Assembly: GCA_002337045.1 (NCBI GenBank) | Contig: DDFF01000008.1 | Location: 1-64,000, forward strand | Direction: 5' to 3' | Length of the DNA: 64,000 bases | Origin: Bacteroidetes bacterium UBA1935 | Lineage (GTDB): Bacteria > Bacteroidota > Bacteroidia > Chitinophagales > Chitinophagaceae | In this document: positions 55,217 through 63,648 of the stretch, piece by piece | Layout of the letters: each line of letters opens with the position of its first letter | Numbering within the stretch: the first letter of the stretch is position 1 | Position numbers and translations under genes: made by a program | Notes under the pieces: model-generated | Told to the model about the DNA's origin: nothing | What the model saw: the letters and a program-made list of their open reading frames with translations, nothing else | Databases searched by the model: none

Positions 55217-56439
55217 TGTCCAGCGTACTGATACTAACACAATACTATCCGCCAGAAACGGGAGCCCCACAAAACCGTCTCAGCAGTCTTGCCAAGCATT
55301 TGCAACTACTGGGTATGGATGTATCTATACTTACGGCTATGCCCAACTATCCTGCTATGCAGATACAAAAAGGATATGATGGCAAATGGTACATAAAAGA
55401 TTCTTTTGAGGGAATCACGGTGCACCGCTCATGGATATTCGTAAAAAAATCAAATAGCATTGCCATCAGGTTGCTCAACTATTTTTCTTTCGTTTTCAGT
55501 GCATTGATTTGTGGCTTATTTAAGGTAAAGAAGCATGATGTAGTTATTTGTGAGTCGCCGCCTTTGTTTCTGGGCATTACAGCTATGCTTTTAAAATGGA
55601 TGAGGGGATCGAAACTTGTATTCAATGTATCGGACCTGTGGCCTGAAAGTGCAGAAAAGTTGGATCTGGTTTCTAACAAACTATTCCTGAAGCTTGCATA
55701 TTGGCTGGAAGCAAGATTATACAAAACATCAGCATTGGTAAGTGGGCAAACACAAGGTATTGTGAGCAGTGTGCAAACACGTTTCCCAAGCGTGAAAACT
55801 TTCTGGTTGCCAAACGGTATAGATGCAGACAAGTTTAGTACTGCAAATGTTAGTTACAATTGGAGAGAAACGCACGGGTATAGAAGTGACGATTTCATAG
55901 TGCTTTATGCAGGTATACTAGGGCATGCACAGTCATTGGAGGTAATATTGAAAGCTGCAGCAATACTGCGAGAAGATAAACAAGTAAAATTTGTACTGGT
56001 AGGCGATGGGCCACAAAAAGATTTCCTGCACGAAATGAAGGCGTCGCTGCAATTAGATAATGTTAGCTTTTTGCCCAACCAAAGTAGGGAAGAAATGCCA
56101 AATATAGTTGCTGCTGCAGATGCGGCAATAGTGCCACTCAGAAACATTCCTTTATTTAAAGGGGCTATACCTTCTAAGATTTTTGAAAATCTGGCTATGG
56201 GCAAACCCATATTGCTTGGCGTGGATGGTGAAGCAAAAGAATTGTTTATTAACGAAGGTAAATGCGGGCTTTTCTTTACGCCTGAAGATGAAAAGCAATT
56301 GGCTGAAAATATACATATACTTAGCAAAGACAAGCAACTGTATACTGAGCTGAGTAAGAACGGGGTTAAGTATGTCAATGAAAAATTTGACAGAAAATTG
56401 ATTGCTCAAAGATTCTACCATCAATTGCTGCAACTGTAA
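55216..56439 (+). CDS. WbuB-type glycosyltransferase family 4
   Basis: 407 residues, GTG start at 55216 (TAGTG). The opening VLILTQYYPPETGAPQNRLSSLAKHLQLLGMDVSILTAMPNYP is typical of WbuB/WbvB-like enzymes, which add N-acetyl-fucosamine or related deoxyhexosamines. Further, LVFNVSDLWPESAEKL and the C-terminal LLYAG-type segment IVLYAGILGHAQSLEVILKAA plus PLRNIPLFKGAIPSKIFENLAMGKPILLG. In that group SKIFE replaces the E-x7-E start. A FucNAc or QuiNAc donor would match the WbpM/CapD-like dehydratase at 60016, but this is only suggestive. Confidence 0.85.
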   Translation: MSSVLILTQYYPPETGAPQNRLSSLAKHLQLLGMDVSILTAMPNYPAMQIQKGYDGKWYIKDSFEGITVHRSWIFVKKSNSIAIRLLNYFSFVFSALICGLFKVKKHDVVICESPPLFLGITAMLLKWMRGSKLVFNVSDLWPESAEKLDLVSNKLFLKLAYWLEARLYKTSALVSGQTQGIVSSVQTRFPSVKTFWLPNGIDADKFSTANVSYNWRETHGYRSDDFIVLYAGILGHAQSLEVILKAAAILREDKQVKFVLVGDGPQKDFLHEMKASLQLDNVSFLPNQSREEMPNIVAAADAAIVPLRNIPLFKGAIPSKIFENLAMGKPILLGVDGEAKELFINEGKCGLFFTPEDEKQLAENIHILSKDKQLYTELSKNGVKYVNEKFDRKLIAQRFYHQLLQL

Positions 56440-56447
56440 ATATTGTT

Positions 56448-57149
56448 TTGAATACACAACTAAAGCAGGATGTTATTGAATGGGATGTGGCCAACTGGTC
56501 GCACCTCATAAAACTATGGCAACCTGTGTTGGATGGTTTACCGAGAGATAGCAAAGTACTTGCTATCGGCGAGCGAAATGGTGGTTTGTCGTTATGGATG
56601 GCATTACAAGGTTTTCAGGTAGTATGTACCGATAGAGAAGGCCCAACAGAACAAGCCAGAGAACTACATAAAAAATACGGTGTTGGACTTAAAATAACCT
56701 ACCGCGACTTCGACCTTGTAAATACAGAAGATTTCGATACCACTTACGATATCATCATCATGAAATCTGTACTTGGTGGTGTGAAAGAACAATATGGTAA
56801 TGCCACCAGCCGTACAGATGCTACAAGACAAAAAGCCATTGACAATATTTATAAGCTACTTAGTCCGAAAGGCATTTTCCTGTCTGCCGACAACCTGCAA
56901 GGAAATATGTTCTTAAGGTTAATAAAACGCTTGAAAAACAAGCAGTCAGGTTGGCATTATTTCAGTATACAAGAGCTGAATGATTTATGTAAACAATTCT
57001 CATCTGTTAGTGTGCAAAGTTTTGGCATTATACCGACAAAATTTTCTGTACCGATATTAAACAAGGCTGCATATATAATTAATTCATTTCTTTGGCAGCT
57101 AATCCCTTCTAACAGTGCTTATATAGCATTTATAACAGCCCGCAAATGA
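56448..57149 (+). CDS. Class I SAM-dependent methyltransferase
   Basis: 233 residues from TTG at 56448, 8 nt after the previous stop. Motif I is VLAIGERNGGLSLWMALQGF followed by the acidic residue in VVCTDREG, then ITYRDFDL, YDIIIMKSVLGG and a C-terminal part with ILNKAAYI. It probably methylates a sugar hydroxyl or carboxyl in this polysaccharide. Low similarity to named families, so the target is open. A 52-nt gap follows before wbpB, one of the few breaks in the run. Confidence 0.75.
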   Translation: MNTQLKQDVIEWDVANWSHLIKLWQPVLDGLPRDSKVLAIGERNGGLSLWMALQGFQVVCTDREGPTEQARELHKKYGVGLKITYRDFDLVNTEDFDTTYDIIIMKSVLGGVKEQYGNATSRTDATRQKAIDNIYKLLSPKGIFLSADNLQGNMFLRLIKRLKNKQSGWHYFSIQELNDLCKQFSSVSVQSFGIIPTKFSVPILNKAAYIINSFLWQLIPSNSAYIAFITARK

Positions 57150-57201
57150 TTTTAGCCTTAGCATAAGTGAAATAATTTTCTGATATTGCTACCTCATTTC
57201 T

Positions 57202-58212
57202 ATGAAGAAAATAAGGTTTGCGGTAATTGGGTATGGTCACATAGGTAAGCGACATGCTGCCATGATACAGCAGCACGAAGATTGCTCGTTGGTGGCTGTG
57301 TGTGATACCAATTCTTCATTAAAGGCAGATGTGCCGGAAGGTGTTTCTTTTTTTGAATCGCTGGATGAGTTATTACAGGCAGATGTAGAGGCCGATGTTA
57401 TTACCATTGCTACCCCCAATGGGCTGCATGCAACACATGCCTTGAAAGCTGTTGATGCCGGGCATCATGTGGTTGTAGAAAAACCAATGGGCCTGCACAA
57501 AAAAGAGTGCGAAGCTGTAATTCACAAAGCCCTTAATAGCTCAAAGCAGCTTTTTTGCGTTATGCAAAACAGGTATTCGCCCCCATCAGAATGGTTGAAG
57601 CAAGTAGTGTCTGATGGCACACTTGGCGATATATATATGGTGCAGGTAAACTGCTACTGGAATCGTGATGAGCGTTATTATAAAAAAGGCTCCTGGCATG
57701 GTACTAAGGAACTGGATGGTGGCACACTGTTCACACAATTCAGCCACTTTATAGATTTGCTATATTGGGTTTTTGGCGATGTCACGGATATAAAAGCATC
57801 TTTTTCCAGCTTCAATCATAAGCAACTGACAGATTTTGAAGATTCAGGTGTTGTCAATTTCAGATTTTTGAAAGGTGGTATTGGCAGCATCAATTTTTCT
57901 ACCTCTGTTTGGGATAAGAATCTGGAAAGCAGCATGACAGTGATTGGTGCTAACGGTAGTATAAAGGTTGGTGGCCAGTATATGGACATAGTTGAATACT
58001 GTCACATCAAGGATTACGAAATGCCTGAATTGAAGCCTACCAATCCGCCGAATGATTACGGTCCGTATAAAGGCAGTGCTGCTAATCACCATTATGTGAT
58101 ACAGAATGTGGTAGATGTATTGAATGGCAAGGCAACCATAACTACCAATGCATTGGAAGGCCTGAAAGTGGTTGATATTATTGAAAGAATTTACGATTGT
58201 AAAAACAAATAA
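57202..58212 (+). CDS. wbpB: Gfo/Idh/MocA oxidoreductase (WbpB/WlbA-like)
   Basis: 336 residues. NAD-binding VIGYGHIGKRHAAMIQQ at the N-terminus, catalytic EKPMGL at 93-98, TQFSHFIDLLYWVFGD and YGSSGSI-like IGANGSIKVGG later. WbpB/WlbA enzymes oxidise C3 of UDP-GlcNAcA, using 2-oxoglutarate to recycle NADH. The aminotransferase immediately after (GTG at 58214) would produce the 2-oxoglutarate and aminate the product, as described for the coupled WbpB/WbpE pair. This arrangement is the main reason for the assignment. Other Gfo/Idh functions are possible. Confidence 0.8.
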   Translation: MKKIRFAVIGYGHIGKRHAAMIQQHEDCSLVAVCDTNSSLKADVPEGVSFFESLDELLQADVEADVITIATPNGLHATHALKAVDAGHHVVVEKPMGLHKKECEAVIHKALNSSKQLFCVMQNRYSPPSEWLKQVVSDGTLGDIYMVQVNCYWNRDERYYKKGSWHGTKELDGGTLFTQFSHFIDLLYWVFGDVTDIKASFSSFNHKQLTDFEDSGVVNFRFLKGGIGSINFSTSVWDKNLESSMTVIGANGSIKVGGQYMDIVEYCHIKDYEMPELKPTNPPNDYGPYKGSAANHHYVIQNVVDVLNGKATITTNALEGLKVVDIIERIYDCKNK

Positions 58213-58213
58213 A

Positions 58214-59428
58214 GTGAACATCCCGTTTTCTCCTCCATATATAGATCAGGACGTGCTGGATGAAGTGATGAATACACTTCAATCGGGATGGATAACTACC
58301 GGACCTAAAGTAAAGCAATTGGAACAGCTGTCTGCAGAAATAGCAGGTGTGCAACATGCCCTTTGTGTTAACTCATGGACATCAGGCGCATTGCTGGTAC
58401 TGAAATGGTTAGGGTTGCAAGACGGAGATGAAGTAATAATGCCTGCGTACACCTATTCGGCAACAGCGTTGGCTGTATTGCATTCGGGCGGCGTACCTGT
58501 AATGGTTGACATTAATGAAGACTTTACAATAGATCCTGAAAAGCTTGCTGCTGCCATAACACCTAAAACTAAAGCAATCATAACAGTAGATGTTGCTGGT
58601 TGGCCATGCGATTATAATCGTATTAACCACATACTGCAACAGAATAGTGTTAAACAAATATTTGCGGCAACCAGCGACGTGCAGGAAAAGCTTGGCAGGC
58701 CATTGCTGATAGCAGATGCAGCACACTCTTTTGGTGCTACCTACATGAGCAAGCCTGCCACATTGGGTGCAGACATAACCATTTTCTCGCTGCATGCGGT
58801 GAAAAATATTACAACTGCCGAAGGTGGTGTGATAGCCTTGAATCTGCCTTCGGGTTTTGATAATGGGGATGTGTATAAATGGATGCGCCTGAATGCCATG
58901 AATGGGCAAACAGCAGATGCATTTACCAAAACACAGAAAGGCAATTGGCGTTACGATATTGTGAGTGACGGCTTGAAGATAAATCTGACAGACGTATGTG
59001 CTGCAATAGGTTTGGCTCAAATGCGGAAGTATAAATCGCAGCTATTGCCTGACAGGAGAAGGGTATTTGACCATTATTGCAGTTTCTTTAAAAATAAAGA
59101 TTGGGCTATTATGCCACCTTCTAAAGATCCAGATAGAGAATCCTCTTACCACCTCTTCCTGTTAAGGATAAAAGATATTACTGAAGCACAACGCGATAAT
59201 ATTATCCAACTTGTGGCTGAGGCTGGTGCAGCTACCAATGTACACTTTGTGCCTATGCCTATGCTTACACTTTTTAAGCAAAAAGGCTATGATATAGCCA
59301 ACTACCCGCAGGCATACGATAATTACCACAACGAAATTTCACTGCCCATATATTCTCAATTAACCGATGAACAATGTACTTTTATCGAAGAACAAATTGA
59401 GAAAGCCTACATTACCGTAGTGAAATGA
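58214..59428 (+). CDS. wbpE: WbpE-like DegT-type aminotransferase
   Basis: 404 residues starting at GTG 58214, one base after the wbpB stop; an upstream ATG would lie within wbpB. It begins NIPFSPPYIDQDVLDEVMNTLQSGWITTGPKVKQLEQ, the normal family start. The PLP Asp lies in LIADAAHSFGATY and the Schiff-base Lys197 in SLHAVKNITTAEGG. It carries an extra insert after HILQQNS (KQIFAATSDVQEKLGRP) before the Asp motif. Beside wbpB it should aminate C3 of the 3-keto uronic acid (UDP-GlcNAc3NA). ATGA overlap with the sugar transferase gene. Confidence 0.82.
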   Translation: MNIPFSPPYIDQDVLDEVMNTLQSGWITTGPKVKQLEQLSAEIAGVQHALCVNSWTSGALLVLKWLGLQDGDEVIMPAYTYSATALAVLHSGGVPVMVDINEDFTIDPEKLAAAITPKTKAIITVDVAGWPCDYNRINHILQQNSVKQIFAATSDVQEKLGRPLLIADAAHSFGATYMSKPATLGADITIFSLHAVKNITTAEGGVIALNLPSGFDNGDVYKWMRLNAMNGQTADAFTKTQKGNWRYDIVSDGLKINLTDVCAAIGLAQMRKYKSQLLPDRRRVFDHYCSFFKNKDWAIMPPSKDPDRESSYHLFLLRIKDITEAQRDNIIQLVAEAGAATNVHFVPMPMLTLFKQKGYDIANYPQAYDNYHNEISLPIYSQLTDEQCTFIEEQIEKAYITVVK

Positions 59429-60012
59429 CCCGACTTTTAGATATACTGATTGCAATCATCAGCCTGATTATATTTGCACCTGTTTTCCTTTTGATAGCTA
59501 TCTGGATAAAACTGGATAGTACAGGTACAGTATTCTATAAGCAAAAAAGAGTGGGGCGTTTTGGTAAAGAGTTCTACCTGTACAAATTTCGCTCTATGTG
59601 CCTGGATGCGGATAAAACCAGTTTACTAACATACGGAGCAACAGACAATCGCATCACCCGTTCAGGTGCTTTCATACGTAAGTATAAGCTGGATGAACTA
59701 CCACAGTTGATAAATGTATTGGCAGGACAAATGAGTATGGTAGGCCCGCGCCCTGAGGTGAAAAAGTATACTGACCTGTATACCGAAGAGCAACGAATGG
59801 TGCTGAGTGTGCGCCCGGGTATAACAGATATTGCCTCGATTACTTATTATAACGAAAACAGCCTGTTGGAGCAGCAAGCAGACCCCGAAGCATATTACAT
59901 AAATGCAATAATGCCTGATAAAATACGGCTTAACAAAGAATACATTTATAACCCAAGTATAGGCAACTACTTCAGGATAATATTCCTGACTATAAAAACA
60001 GCATTGAAATAA
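59425..60012 (+). CDS. Initiating phosphoglycosyl transferase (bacterial sugar transferase, PglC-type)
   Basis: 195 residues: one N-terminal membrane helix (about 5-26, LLDILIAIISLIIFAPVFLLIA), then GTVFYKQKRVGRFGKEFYLYKFRSM and IRKYKLDELPQLINVLAGQMSMVGPRPE with the catalytic Asp-Glu and basic residues. Its size matches the small monotopic PglC class. It links the first sugar phosphate to undecaprenyl phosphate and so starts repeat-unit synthesis. Last gene of the plus-strand cluster; 3 nt separate it from the convergent dehydratase. Confidence 0.92.
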   Translation: MTRLLDILIAIISLIIFAPVFLLIAIWIKLDSTGTVFYKQKRVGRFGKEFYLYKFRSMCLDADKTSLLTYGATDNRITRSGAFIRKYKLDELPQLINVLAGQMSMVGPRPEVKKYTDLYTEEQRMVLSVRPGITDIASITYYNENSLLEQQADPEAYYINAIMPDKIRLNKEYIYNPSIGNYFRIIFLTIKTALK

Positions 60013-60015
60013 AAC

Positions 60016-61932
60016 CTATTTGGTTTTGATAGACTCGTAAGTAACATTGTTGCTGGTAAATTCAGGCACCAATTCTTTCATAATACCAACAGTTTCCAAT
60101 GTGTAGTGCCTTTGCGCGCTCGATATTAATTTGTCTACTTTATCTTTAATGGCAGCGTAATCGTACTCAGGTACTTTTGCAATCATTATTTTATCGTGGT
60201 AAGTAGGCACTACGTTTTCGCTGTTATTCAGCAGCTCTTCGTATAGCTTTTCACCAGGCCTTAATCCGGTATATACGATCTTAATATCAGTATCCGGCTC
60301 TTTGCCGGCAAGGCGTATGATTTTTCTGGCAAGGTCTGCAATCTTTACAGGTTCGCCCATATCAAATACAAATATCTCGCTACCCTGCCCCATAACCCCT
60401 GCTTCAATTACCAATTGGCAAGCCTCAGGTATGGTCATGAAATAACGTGTTATTTCAGGATGGGTAACTGTAATTGGACCACCTTTTTCCAGCTGTTTTT
60501 TGAATATAGGAATTACCGAACCGTTAGAACCCAGTACATTACCAAATCGTGTGGTTACAAATTTTGTGAGCTTATTGTTGTGCGGTAAGGCAATGTCATT
60601 ACTCAGCATATACTTGTAGTAGCTCTGTGTAAAGATTTCGGCAATACGTTTGGTAGCCCCCATTATGTTAGTAGGGTTCACCGCCTTGTCTGTAGAAACC
60701 ATTACAAATTTCTCTACGCCATTTGCTACAGACAGTTCTGCCAATGTTTTGGTGCCAAATACATTGTTCAGTACTGCTACAGATGGATTGTCTTCCATTA
60801 TAGGCACGTGTTTGTATGCGGCAGCGTGGAATACAACCTCAGGGTTATAAATCTCAAACAAATGCTCCATGCGTGTGCGGTCGCATATATCGCCTATGTA
60901 TGGTTTTACATTCACGCCTGAAGCTATTTCACGTAGCTCCAGTATCATGTTGTGCATAGGTGTTTCGGCATTGTCGCACATCACTATGAGTGAAGGCTTA
61001 TACTTAAGTAGTTGCCTTACCAGTTCACTACCAATAGAACCTGCAGCGCCGGTTACCAATATCTTTTTGCCCTTAAGCTCAAAGTGTATTTTTTCGTTAT
61101 CAATGCGTATTACTTCACGTTCAAGCAGGTCTTCAATGTTGATGTCTTTCAGCGTGTCGACATTAAGATTCCCGTCCAGCCATTGTTGCAAAGGTGGTAC
61201 CTGCTGCACTTTTATACCATATTGCAGGCACTTATCTACCAGATAATTAAGCTTCTCTTTCTTGATGTTTTTATTGGCAATAATCAACAACTTAACATCA
61301 TCATTTCTCAATTTCTCGAAAGAGGCATCATCACTGTTGTAGATAGGTGTATTTTCAATTAGCTTTCCTGTTTTACCAAGTACATCATCAATAAATGCTA
61401 CTACCTGCAGATTACCGTTAGGTATATCGTTTATTATCTTCTTTGCCTGATGACCGTTTTCGCCTGCATCGTATACTGCCGCTTTTGTTTTGGCCCTGTC
61501 AAGGTTATGCTTTTGATAATACTTAAATATATAACGTACTAATAGTCTGTAAGTTATTAAGGTGAAATTGGTAATGAAGAAATTGATAACTACTACTGAT
61601 ATCGGGAAAAGATAAATACCTTTTGACGATTGTGTAATAATGAAGTTGATAGAAAAATAGAATACAGATGCTATAGAGTTTACAATCAACAACCTGAAAG
61701 TATCTTCTATATTAGTATACCTGATAATGCCGGCATAGCTTTTCAACAGGTAGAATAATAGCGTATTAAGTGCCAATGAAAACCCGAGAATCATTGACAT
61801 ATCATATCGTGCTACATCTTCCAGGTTGAAATTGAAACGTAAAACGAAAGAGAAGAATAAACACAGTTCAACGCAAAGCAAGTCCAGGACAAATATTATC
61901 CATCGTGGTAAAATGCGTATTCTATAGTGCAT
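60016..61932 (-). CDS. WbpM/CapD-type membrane nucleotide-sugar 4,6-dehydratase
   Basis: 638 residues. Four membrane helices in the first 130 residues, then a CoA/nucleotide-binding-like middle domain where the usual GxGxxG is VYDAGENG, then the catalytic SDR domain from about 290: VTGAAGSIGSELVRQ (about 293-307), GDICDRTRM, FHAAAYKHVP, FVMVSTDKAVNPTNIMGATKR. The catalytic set is Ser-Met-Lys instead of Ser-Tyr-Lys, as in WbpM. It forms UDP-2-acetamido-6-deoxy-4-keto-hexose, precursor of QuiNAc, FucNAc and bacillosamine. It is convergent with the cluster. A weak hairpin AAAACC/GGTTTT (60011-60027) lies across the junction. A -7 like CAAATGTA (minus TACATTTG) lies at 62001-62008. Confidence 0.9.
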   Translation of the reverse strand: MHYRIRILPRWIIFVLDLLCVELCLFFSFVLRFNFNLEDVARYDMSMILGFSLALNTLLFYLLKSYAGIIRYTNIEDTFRLLIVNSIASVFYFSINFIITQSSKGIYLFPISVVVINFFITNFTLITYRLLVRYIFKYYQKHNLDRAKTKAAVYDAGENGHQAKKIINDIPNGNLQVVAFIDDVLGKTGKLIENTPIYNSDDASFEKLRNDDVKLLIIANKNIKKEKLNYLVDKCLQYGIKVQQVPPLQQWLDGNLNVDTLKDINIEDLLEREVIRIDNEKIHFELKGKKILVTGAAGSIGSELVRQLLKYKPSLIVMCDNAETPMHNMILELREIASGVNVKPYIGDICDRTRMEHLFEIYNPEVVFHAAAYKHVPIMEDNPSVAVLNNVFGTKTLAELSVANGVEKFVMVSTDKAVNPTNIMGATKRIAEIFTQSYYKYMLSNDIALPHNNKLTKFVTTRFGNVLGSNGSVIPIFKKQLEKGGPITVTHPEITRYFMTIPEACQLVIEAGVMGQGSEIFVFDMGEPVKIADLARKIIRLAGKEPDTDIKIVYTGLRPGEKLYEELLNNSENVVPTYHDKIMIAKVPEYDYAAIKDKVDKLISSAQRHYTLETVGIMKELVPEFTSNNVTYESIKTK

Positions 61933-62000
61933 AGTCTATTAATCTAGTAAGCAATAACGTTTGGGGTAAACTTAGCGTGAGTTTTCAGGGATACGTATGG

Positions 62001-62008
62001 CAAATGTA
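62001..62008 (-). promoter_or_regulatory. Candidate -7 element for the dehydratase gene
   Basis: Minus-strand TACATTTG is an exact TAnnTTTG match, about 68 nt before the ATG at 61932. The expected -33 TTTG is not clear. The 129-nt gap also contains a pure A/T palindrome (62050-62065) overlapping the stop of the EnvC-like gene. Confidence 0.4.
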
Positions 62009-62061
62009 CTAAACAGATATTGAAAAATCCACTCATATTTAGCAGATTTATAATATTAATA

Positions 62062-63495
62062 TTATCGTGCTATCCATACTTCCGGATTCAGGCGTACGTT
62101 GCTACGGCCTGTACTTTTCCAGATCTGTAAATTCAGAATGCTTTCGCCATCCTCATTCATTCTCACAACACCTATTTGTTGTTTTGTATTTACCTTCTGA
62201 CCGGTTTGTACATTGGCTTTTGCCAGATTGGCATATACAGAGTTGTATGCACCATGAGATATGATAACATTCCAGTCTTTACCGTCTATAGAGAAAACTT
62301 TCATTACAGTACCTTCAAAAATGCTTCTTACAGGTGCATTATGTGGTGTACTGATATCCACACCGTAGTTTTCCATTTCTACTTTTTGTGCTATGGCATG
62401 GTGATATTTACCAAAACCTTGCGAAACAAAACCTTTATCTACAGGCCATGGCAAACGTCCACGGTTGTTTTCAAAGCTGTTCGATAGTGCGTTCGCCTCA
62501 GGTGTCAGCGTATAGTCGTAGTTTTTAGGAACTACTGGTTTAGGTTGCGGGTTGCTTGCTACAGTATTGTTTGCAGCGGGCCTACCTTGGTTGTTATTTG
62601 TTGATACAGTATTGTTTGCAGCAGGTTTACCTGTGTTCTGAACATTATTAGCAGCAGGCCTGTTAGTACTATTACCTGCAGCAGCTAGCATGTTTGCCTT
62701 ACGTGCCTCTTCTTCTTTACGACGTTCTTCCTCTGCTCTTTTCCTAGCTTCTTCTTCCGCTTTTCTGCGTGCAATCTCCATCTCTCTGCGGATAATATCT
62801 TCAATAGCTCTGTTCAGCTGTTTAGAGGCGCGCTTATCTTTATCTATCTGCGCCATCAGTTGTTTTTCCTGCCCCTTCAGCTCTTTTACTACCTGATTGG
62901 TTTGGTTCGTTTCTTTCTGAATCTCTTGCTTTTGCTTCTCTTCTGTACTTAGCAATTCATCTTTTTCAGACTTTTCAGCATTCAGTACATCTATCTTTTT
63001 AACGATGATGCCTTGTGTTACCCTGATTTTATCTGCCTGTTGTTTGCGATACTCGCGATATTTTTTCAGGTATTTAGCCCTGCGTAGTGCTTCATTGAAG
63101 TCTTTTGAAGAAAAAAGGAAAGCAAGCATATCGTAAGAGCTGCGGCTGCGATAAGCATATCTTACAGATTGTGCATATCTGGCTTTCAGTACTTCCAGAT
63201 TTTGCTTTAGTGTATTTACCTCTTTGGTAGAGTTTTCAATATTGTTATTGATGTGGTTTATTTCTGCGTTGATGTTGCCGATCAGGCGCTGACGTTCTGC
63301 CAGTTTGCTTTGCAGGGCACGCAACTGCCCCATGGTAGCATTTTTATTTTGCTTGGTAGCCTCCAGTTGCGCCTCTGTCTGCTTGATGGATTCCATAATG
63401 CTTTGACGGCGCTTCACAAGATCTTCGCGCGAAGGCTGCTGCCCCCACATGCAAACGGGAAATAAAACAAGAAGAAATAAAGCAGTAATGCGCAT
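62062..63495 (-). CDS. EnvC-like murein hydrolase activator with degenerate LytM domain
   Basis: 477 residues from the ATG at 63495, which gives the signal peptide MRITALFLLVLFPVCMWGQ; an earlier Met at 63534 adds a non-signal extension. Residues about 20-260 are a long coiled coil, the EnvC-type regulatory hairpin. A linker with repeated AANN units (RPAANN, KPAANN, RPAANN) follows, then a LytM/M23 domain at about 335-477. Zinc ligands are missing: NYGVDI replaces HxGxD, and ILNLQIW replaces HLHFE. It therefore probably does not cut peptidoglycan but activates amidases during division. Bacteroidota often carry such a gene as an essential division factor. Confidence 0.88.
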   Translation of the reverse strand: MRITALFLLVLFPVCMWGQQPSREDLVKRRQSIMESIKQTEAQLEATKQNKNATMGQLRALQSKLAERQRLIGNINAEINHINNNIENSTKEVNTLKQNLEVLKARYAQSVRYAYRSRSSYDMLAFLFSSKDFNEALRRAKYLKKYREYRKQQADKIRVTQGIIVKKIDVLNAEKSEKDELLSTEEKQKQEIQKETNQTNQVVKELKGQEKQLMAQIDKDKRASKQLNRAIEDIIRREMEIARRKAEEEARKRAEEERRKEEEARKANMLAAAGNSTNRPAANNVQNTGKPAANNTVSTNNNQGRPAANNTVASNPQPKPVVPKNYDYTLTPEANALSNSFENNRGRLPWPVDKGFVSQGFGKYHHAIAQKVEMENYGVDISTPHNAPVRSIFEGTVMKVFSIDGKDWNVIISHGAYNSVYANLAKANVQTGQKVNTKQQIGVVRMNEDGESILNLQIWKSTGRSNVRLNPEVWIAR

Positions 63496-63521
63496 CCAAT
63501 GAGGGTCTTTTACCAAAGCAA

Positions 63522-63552
63522 CAAAAATAACCAAATATCGCTGCCAACCGAA
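63522..63552 (-). promoter_or_regulatory. Candidate promoter of the EnvC-like gene
   Basis: On the minus strand TATTTTTG (63522-63529) is an exact TAnnTTTG element and TTCG (63549-63552) lies 19 nt upstream, one mismatch from TTTG. Start of transcription would be about 20 nt before the ATG at 63495. Confidence 0.42.
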
Positions 63553-63648
63553 CCATATTGACTGTTTTAAGACGATTTTAGCCTTTTTTATTATAAAACG
63601 GCGCCTTTCACTTTTTTATACTTTCTTTGTTTTCTCAAATTACAGGGT

